DNA of 6,531 nucleotides from JACQWR01 sp964614365 (GTDB lineage Bacteria; Desulfobacterota; Syntrophia; Syntrophales; JACQWR01), in contig CAZTLA010000176.1 of the NCBI GenBank assembly GCA_964614365.1, positions 1 to 6,531 of the forward strand, read 5' to 3'. The position numbers and the translations under genes are program-made. The notes under the pieces were generated by a model. That model did not search any database. It was not told where the DNA came from and worked only from the letters and a program-made list of their open reading frames with translations. Below, in pieces: positions 1-4,683 of this stretch (its first letter is position 1; each line of letters begins with the position of its first letter).

Positions 1-373
1 CCTTTGTTTTTTCCTGGAGCATGGTAAGAAGATCAATCGTCTGTTTTGCCGCCGCCAGGTTTCTCTGCGATTTCTTCGTTGCCGGATCGGAAAAATCACC
101 GAAGTGATACATGGCGGTAGAACTGAGCGAAAGGATGAAGTTGTAAAAATTGATCTCCGGCAGTCCTTCCGCCTCCTGAGATGGGGGTCCTTCCTTAGTT
201 TCTGGCCGGGATTGTTCCCCGGCCTCCGGCGGTGAAAAGTCCTCTGTCGTAACTTCTTCCGCAGCGGGGACGGCCTCCGCTTTTGATGTTTCCTCGGTGC
301 GGGGCTGGCCCGACTCGTCGAAGAGTCTTTTGTCCCTCACTACAAATGCCTTTTCTTTCTTGTCTTCTTCCAT
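1..373 (-). CDS. DUF1844 domain protein, 3' end cut by window edge
   Basis: The reading frame starts at an ATG (371-373) and stays open to the left edge, giving 124 complete codons; the C-terminus is outside the window. Residues 1-20 are highly charged and carry a VVRDKRLFDESG stretch. Residues about 21-72 are rich in Glu, Pro, Ala and Thr and look disordered. From residue 74 comes the DUF1844 core (NFYNFILSLSSTAMYHFGD, then NLAAAKQTIDLLTMLQEKTK at 105-124), which is the pattern I recognise as this family. The family is small and cytosolic and has no established function. A GGAGAGG ribosome binding site at 381-387 lies 7 bases before the ATG and supports this start. A longer open frame from GTG 377 is in another phase and lacks the domain. 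The gene lies 84 bases after htpX in the same direction, so co-transcription is possible. Family assignment is fairly sure; no function is offered. Confidence 0.85.
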   Translation of the reverse strand, partial: MEEDKKEKAFVVRDKRLFDESGQPRTEETSKAEAVPAAEEVTTEDFSPPEAGEQSRPETKEGPPSQEAEGLPEINFYNFILSLSSTAMYHFGDFSDPATKKSQRNLAAAKQTIDLLTMLQEKTK

Positions 374-457
374 GCACTGACCTCTCCGGTATTGGTTTGC
401 AACGGTGGACGGGTACAGGGGCATCCCTTTTTCTTCCTGCACGTTCCGGGCAGGCGG

Positions 458-1309
458 TTAGAGGGGCCTCATACTCCTCAGCCTTGCGATCCTTTCCTCG
501 ATAGGGGGATGGGTGCTGAAAAGATTCATGAGCGATCGGCCCGTCAGGGGATTTACGATGAACATGTGCGCCGTGGAGGGGTTTGCATCCATGGGAATCT
601 TCTCCGAAGCCCGTGATAATTTCTCCAGGGCGCTTGCGAGACTATAAGGTTTGCCCGATACCTTGGCGCCGCCGGCATCGGCAAGATATTCCCTCGACCG
701 GGAGATCGCCATCTGGATAACGGTGGCTGCAATGGGGGCCAGGATGGCCATAAGCAGCAGATGAATCGTACCGCCGCCTTCTTCGCCGTCATCGCGACGG
801 CCCCCCCCGAATATGGCGGCCCACTGGGCCATGTTGGCGAGCATGACGACGGCGCCGGCAAGCGTCGCCGCAATGGAGCCCACGAGCATGTCCTTGTTTT
901 TGATGTGGGAGAGTTCGTGCGCAAGGACTCCTTCCAGTTCATCCCTGTCCAGTATCCTCAAGATGCCTTCGGTCACGGCCACGACGGCATGATTTTCATC
1001 CCTGCCCGTGGCAAAGGCGTTCGGCGTGTTCCCGGGAATGATATATACCCGAGGCATCGGAAGGGAAGCCTTCAAAGCCAGATTCCTGACCACTTTATAA
1101 ATCTCCGGCGCCTCGCTTTCCGAAACCTCTTGGGCATGATACATCCTCAGCACCAGTTTGTCTGAAAACCAGTAGCTCCCGAAGTTCATCACCACGGCAA
1201 AGACAAAGGCGATGAGCATGCCCTGCCTGCCGCCGAAATAGCCCCCGATCAACAGTAAAAGCCCCGTCAGCGCCCCCAGCAACAGGACTGTTTTAACGAT
1301 ATTATTCAT
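458..1309 (-). CDS. htpX: HtpX membrane zinc metalloprotease (M48)
   Basis: HtpX is an inner-membrane M48B endopeptidase that degrades misfolded or damaged membrane proteins, complementing FtsH. The 283-residue product has the usual family length. Two hydrophobic segments at the N-terminus (about 5-24 and 30-48) are followed by a cytosolic region with PGNTPNAFATG (92-102). The zinc-binding HELSH lies at 131-135 with catalytic Glu132. Two further hydrophobic segments follow (about 142-168 and 182-202), then SREYLAD (205-211), whose Glu207 is the expected third zinc ligand. The C-terminus ends with the typical FSTHPPIEERIARL (264-277). The loop at 168-180 is Gly/Asp/Glu-rich and is encoded partly by a run of eight G (801-808). 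The start is fixed by a very strong AGGAGGAGG ribosome binding site at 1315-1323, 5 bases from the ATG. It follows clpB by 86 bases with no convincing terminator, suggesting a shared stress transcript; that link is inferred. Confidence 0.96.
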   Translation of the reverse strand: MNNIVKTVLLLGALTGLLLLIGGYFGGRQGMLIAFVFAVVMNFGSYWFSDKLVLRMYHAQEVSESEAPEIYKVVRNLALKASLPMPRVYIIPGNTPNAFATGRDENHAVVAVTEGILRILDRDELEGVLAHELSHIKNKDMLVGSIAATLAGAVVMLANMAQWAAIFGGGRRDDGEEGGGTIHLLLMAILAPIAATVIQMAISRSREYLADAGGAKVSGKPYSLASALEKLSRASEKIPMDANPSTAHMFIVNPLTGRSLMNLFSTHPPIEERIARLRSMRPL

Positions 1310-1351
1310 ACGAACCTCCTCCTCATTGGAAAAAAGTTTTTTTCTCCATCT

Positions 1352-1375
1352 CGGGCAGACGCATTTATTTGCCCG
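1352..1375. other. small inverted repeat in the clpB-htpX gap
   Basis: CGGGCA (1352-1357) is perfectly complementary to TGCCCG (1370-1375) across a 12-base loop. Read on the minus strand, the next bases are AGATGGAG and then an A run; no T tract follows directly, and T6 comes only 16 bases later. It is therefore not a canonical intrinsic terminator. It could be a processing or mRNA-stability hairpin between clpB and htpX, or chance. Confidence 0.3.
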
Positions 1376-1395
1376 TTGCTCAAGACGCGGGAATC

Positions 1396-3984
1396 TTATT
1401 GTTTGCTGAAGGTCAGCTTTTCCGCACGCGTCACATCGATAAGGATACGATCACCTTCGGTGAAGGCGCCCTCCAGAATCTTTGCCGCTAAGGTGTCCAG
1501 AATAAGTTTCTGAAGCACCCTCTTGAGCGGCCTTGCGCCATAGTCCGGGCTATACCCCATTTTGGCTATATAACTAATCGCCTTGTCTGTCAATTCAATA
1601 GAGAGCTTGCGTTCATCGAGCCGCTTTTGGATAAGACCGACCTGTATGCGGATGATTTGGTCAATATCTTCCCTGCTCAACGTCCTGAAGGTGATAATGT
1701 CATCTATCCTGTTCAGAAATTCCGGTTTGAACGTGGCTCTGAGCGCTTCCATTGCACGGTCCCGTTTTTCTTCATCGCCGAGCGAAGAATCCTGTATCCA
1801 TTGGCTGCCCACGTTCGAGGTCATGATAGTGATGGTGTTCTTGAAATCAACCGTCCTTCCATGACCGTCAGTAAGCCTGCCGTCATCGAGTATCTGCAAG
1901 AGAATGTTGAACACGTCGGGATGGGCCTTTTCGATTTCGTCGAACAGGAGCACCGCGTAGGGTCTTCTCCTGACCGCTTCCGTCAGGTATCCCCCCTCTT
2001 CATAGCCCACGTAGCCGGGAGGCGCCCCGATCAGCCGGGCGACGGCGTGTTTTTCCATGAATTCCGACATGTCGATCCTGACCATGGCCTGTTCGTTGTC
2101 GAACATGAATTCGGCGAGCGCCCGCGCCAGTTCCGTTTTACCCACACCCGTGGGTCCGAGGAAGATGAAGGACCCGATGGGGCGGGTCGGTTCCTGCAGG
2201 CCCGATCGAGCTCTCTTGAGCGCATTGGATACGGCGTTAATGCCTTCGTCCTGGCCCACGACCCTGAACTTGAGCCGCTCTTCCATCTGGAGCAGCTTCT
2301 GGATGTCGCTTTCCATCATCCGTGCCACAGGAATTCCCGTCCAGTTGGCCACGACTTCCGCCACGTCTTCTTCATCCACCTCTTCCTTGAGCATTTTCTT
2401 GTCTTTCTGAAGTTCGGCAAGCTTCGCGTGTTCCCGCTCCAGTTCTTTGTTCAGTTCCACGAGTTTCCCATAGCGGATCTCCGCGGCCTTGGCAAGATCG
2501 CCCTCTCTCTGGGCGTTCACTTCCTCGGTCTTGTAGTTTTCTATGCTGCCTTTAATGGACTGTATCTTTTTAATGGCTTCTTTTTCACCGCCCCAGTGGA
2601 GCTTCATCTTGTCCATGGATTCTTTGAGGTCGGCGAGTTCCCGGTCGATCTTGTTGCGCCGTTCCACGGACGTCTTGTCCGTCTCGTTCTTCAGCGACTG
2701 CCGCTCGATGGCGAGTTGAATCACCTTTCTCTCCATCACGTCTATTTCCGACGGCAGGCTGTCCAGCTCGATCCGCAGGCGGGAGGCCGACTCGTCGATC
2801 AGATCCACGGCCTTGTCGGGAAGAAAGCGATCGCTGATGTAGCGGTTGGACAAATTTGCGGCGGCGATGATCGCGGCGTCCTTTATCCTTACCCCGTGAT
2901 GCACCTCGTAGCGCTCCTTGAGTCCCCGCAGGATGGCGATAGTGTCTTCCACCGAGGGTTCCTGGACGAAAATAGGCTGGAAACGCCGCTCCAGTGCCGG
3001 ATCTTTTTCTATGTGTTTGCGATATTCGTTAAGCGTCGTGGCGCCCACGCAGCGCAGTTCACCCCGGGCGAGGGCGGGTTTCAGCATGTTGGAGGCGTCC
3101 ACCGCTCCCTCGGCAGCACCGGCGCCGACAACGGTGTGGATCTCGTCGATGAAAAGGATGATTTCCCCCTGGGCGTCGGTAACTTCTTTCAGAACCGCCT
3201 TGAGCCGTTCTTCAAATTCCCCGCGGTACTTGGCGCCGGCTAAAAGCCCTCCAATATCAAGACCGACAACGCGTTTTTCTTTGAGGTTTTCCGGGACGTC
3301 GCCGTTGACGATGCGCTGCGCCAGGCCCTCCACGATGGCCGTTTTCCCCACGCCGGGTTCCCCGATGAGCACGGGATTGTTTTTTGTCCGCCGTGAGAGA
3401 ACCTGCATGATCCTTCTTATTTCTTCGTCCCTGCCGATGACTGGGTCGAAGGAACCCTTGCGGGCCAGTTCGTTAAAATCCTTGCCGTAACGCTTGAGGG
3501 CCTGGTATTTTCCCTCGGGGTTGGGATCGGTAACCCGCTGACTGCCCCTGATCTCGACGAGAACCTTGAAGATGCTGTCCCGGGTAATGCCTGCGCCGCG
3601 GAGGACCCGCGCGGCTTGGCCGTCCTTTTCGTCGGCGACGGCGATCAGGATATGTTCCGCACTGGCATATTCATCCGTCAGACGCGCCGCTTCGGAAAGG
3701 GCGGTATCCATAATTTTGTTCAGCCGGGGGGTGATATAAGGCTGGCCGCCGGCCGTCCCCGTCACCTTGGGCAGATTGTCCAGCGCCCTCCTTACCTCGT
3801 TACTGATGCGCTGAGGATCGGCGCCAAGTTTTTTCACTATGTCACCGGCGATTCCCTCCGGTTGTTCCAGCAAGGCCGTGAGAAGATGTTCCGGCTCCAT
3901 GCCTTGATGGCCGTAGCCGCCGGCAAGGTTCTGGGACTCCTGCAGGGCTTCCTGAACTTTTAGGGTGAATTTATCGAATCTCAT
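1396..3984 (-). CDS. clpB: ClpB ATP-dependent disaggregase (Hsp100)
   Basis: ClpB is a cytosolic hexameric AAA+ unfoldase that, with DnaK/DnaJ/GrpE, pulls polypeptides out of aggregates after stress. The 862-residue product matches the normal length (about 850-870). The Clp N-terminal repeat domain spans about 1-145. NBD1 has Walker A GEPGVGKT (208-215), pore loop KYRGEFEER (252-260), Walker B ILFIDE (276-281) and the ERRF arginine finger region (332-335). The charged coiled-coil M domain, which marks ClpB rather than ClpA/ClpC, covers about 405-530. NBD2 has VVANWTGIPV (544-553), Walker A GPTGVGKT (610-617), pore loop APPGYVGYEEGG (654-665), Walker B LLFDE (679-683), FLNRID (756-761) and sensor-2 GARPLKR (816-822). 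No ClpP-binding loop of the IGF/IGL type was noticed. GGAGAG at 3988-3993 serves as ribosome binding site for the ATG. A sigma70-like promoter sits just upstream. No motif is missing. Confidence 0.98.
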   Translation of the reverse strand: MRFDKFTLKVQEALQESQNLAGGYGHQGMEPEHLLTALLEQPEGIAGDIVKKLGADPQRISNEVRRALDNLPKVTGTAGGQPYITPRLNKIMDTALSEAARLTDEYASAEHILIAVADEKDGQAARVLRGAGITRDSIFKVLVEIRGSQRVTDPNPEGKYQALKRYGKDFNELARKGSFDPVIGRDEEIRRIMQVLSRRTKNNPVLIGEPGVGKTAIVEGLAQRIVNGDVPENLKEKRVVGLDIGGLLAGAKYRGEFEERLKAVLKEVTDAQGEIILFIDEIHTVVGAGAAEGAVDASNMLKPALARGELRCVGATTLNEYRKHIEKDPALERRFQPIFVQEPSVEDTIAILRGLKERYEVHHGVRIKDAAIIAAANLSNRYISDRFLPDKAVDLIDESASRLRIELDSLPSEIDVMERKVIQLAIERQSLKNETDKTSVERRNKIDRELADLKESMDKMKLHWGGEKEAIKKIQSIKGSIENYKTEEVNAQREGDLAKAAEIRYGKLVELNKELEREHAKLAELQKDKKMLKEEVDEEDVAEVVANWTGIPVARMMESDIQKLLQMEERLKFRVVGQDEGINAVSNALKRARSGLQEPTRPIGSFIFLGPTGVGKTELARALAEFMFDNEQAMVRIDMSEFMEKHAVARLIGAPPGYVGYEEGGYLTEAVRRRPYAVLLFDEIEKAHPDVFNILLQILDDGRLTDGHGRTVDFKNTITIMTSNVGSQWIQDSSLGDEEKRDRAMEALRATFKPEFLNRIDDIITFRTLSREDIDQIIRIQVGLIQKRLDERKLSIELTDKAISYIAKMGYSPDYGARPLKRVLQKLILDTLAAKILEGAFTEGDRILIDVTRAEKLTFSKQ

Positions 3985-4021
3985 AGACTCTCCATGTTAT
4001 TGTTTTGGGATAAGTGTTCGT

Positions 4022-4050
4022 AAATTAAACATGGGCTTGTGGGATGTCAA
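4022..4050 (-). promoter_or_regulatory. candidate sigma70-type promoter of clpB
   Basis: On the minus strand a perfect TTGACA (4045-4050) is followed after 17 bases by TAATTT (4022-4027), which matches TATAAT at 3 of 6 places. The predicted start near 4015 would leave a leader of about 30 bases before the clpB ATG at 3984. A CCCATGT at 4029-4035 resembles the sigma32 -10 box, but no -35 box lies at the 13-17 base spacing that sigma32 needs. No CIRCE inverted repeat (TTAGCACTC/GAGTGCTAA) was found in 3985-4161. Confidence 0.45.
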
Positions 4051-4126
4051 CCCCTGCCGGATTGCTGTTTGGGAAGTCAGGTTAACGTGAAGTTCCGATT
4101 ATTTGTATAAGAATTGCACAAGAAGG

Positions 4127-4158
4127 AAAAACTGCCGACGGGAGACTGGAAGCGTCAA
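4127..4158 (-). terminator. weak candidate terminator after the iron-sulfur subunit
   Basis: Read on the minus strand, TTGACG (4153-4158) can pair with CGTCGG (4135-4140), giving four Watson-Crick pairs plus two G-T pairs around a 12-base loop. Three bases later comes T5 (4127-4131). It starts 3 bases after the stop codon of the iron-sulfur gene and lies upstream of the clpB promoter, which is where a terminator is expected. The stem is short and the loop long, so this is only a candidate. Confidence 0.3.
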
Positions 4159-4161
4159 TAA

Positions 4162-4683
4162 TTATTTTACTTTGACGACGGTTTTCTTGGCTGGATTCAG
4201 GATATCTTCCGTGCGGCCGACAACAATCGCTCGGGCCACGCACGTAGCCTCACAGGCCGTTCGTTGCCCGGCTTTCAACCGGTCTATGCACATATCACAT
4301 TTCACCATCTTCTCGCGTTCATCAAACTGAGGGACATCATAGGGACAGGCCGAGAGGCAGGATTTACAGCCGCTGCATTTTTCCTGATCCACCAGGACCA
4401 CGCCCGTATCCGGATCGCGATAAATGGCGACGCTTGGACAGGCCTCGATGCAGGGCGCCCCGGCGCAATGCAGGCATGCGAGGGGTTGAAAAAATTGAAT
4501 GACGCGGTCATCGCGGATGAGCGGTCCATGTTGATATATGGTTATGCGATTAATCCCTTTGGGCTCGGCCTCCGGAGGGCGCGGAGGGTGGGGAGGGTCA
4601 TTATGCTGCAATTTGCATGCGATAACGCAGGCATAACAGCCTATGCATTTATCGTGATCAAAAATAATGGTCCTGTCAGCCAT
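4162..4683 (-). CDS. four-cluster [4Fe-4S] electron-transfer subunit of a molybdoenzyme (DmsB/NrfC-like)
   Basis: This 173-residue protein is the likely electron-transfer partner of the molybdopterin subunit directly upstream. Sixteen cysteines form four ferredoxin motifs: C13/C16/C19/C23 (CIGCYACVIAC), C70/C73/C78/C82 (CLHCAGAPCIEACP), C103/C106/C109/C113 (CSGCKSCLSACP) and C129/C132/C144/C148 (CDMC then CEATC). This spacing is the DmsB/PhsB/NrfC pattern, with four cubane clusters forming a wire. No signal peptide is seen, as is normal for a subunit that stays cytosolic or is exported with a Tat-bearing partner. Residues 29-41 form a Pro-rich loop (PPHPPRPP). The ATG at 4681-4683 was chosen over an upstream one at 4788, because the extra 35 residues would lie inside the neighbouring gene and are not ferredoxin-like. 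A GAGG site precedes this ATG. The gene overlaps the upstream one by 8 bases. Substrate of the complex is unknown. Confidence 0.94.
   Translation of the reverse strand: MADRTIIFDHDKCIGCYACVIACKLQHNDPPHPPRPPEAEPKGINRITIYQHGPLIRDDRVIQFFQPLACLHCAGAPCIEACPSVAIYRDPDTGVVLVDQEKCSGCKSCLSACPYDVPQFDEREKMVKCDMCIDRLKAGQRTACEATCVARAIVVGRTEDILNPAKKTVVKVK

Noticed and set aside
195..377. A 60-codon frame starting at GTG 377 on the minus strand
   Set aside because: It overlaps the DUF1844 gene in another phase, has an Arg/Gly-rich sequence typical of a shadow frame, and shows no domain.
436..454. Inverted repeat CCTGC/GCAGG with a 9-base loop after htpX as a terminator
   Set aside because: Only five pairs, and on the minus strand it is followed by an A/G-rich stretch rather than T residues.
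1627..3243. A 538-codon open frame on the plus strand, antisense to clpB
   Set aside because: It mirrors the codon structure of clpB on the opposite strand, has no recognisable domain, and ClpB is fully supported in this region.
4029..4050. Sigma32 promoter for clpB from CCCATGT and the upstream TTGAC
   Set aside because: Only about 10 bases separate the two boxes, too short for sigma32; a sigma70-type reading fits better.
4081..4125. Operator-like repeats (GTTAAC palindrome; TTGTATAAGAATTGCACAA) upstream of clpB
   Set aside because: The arms are only 4-6 bases and match no regulator site I know; chance is a sufficient explanation.
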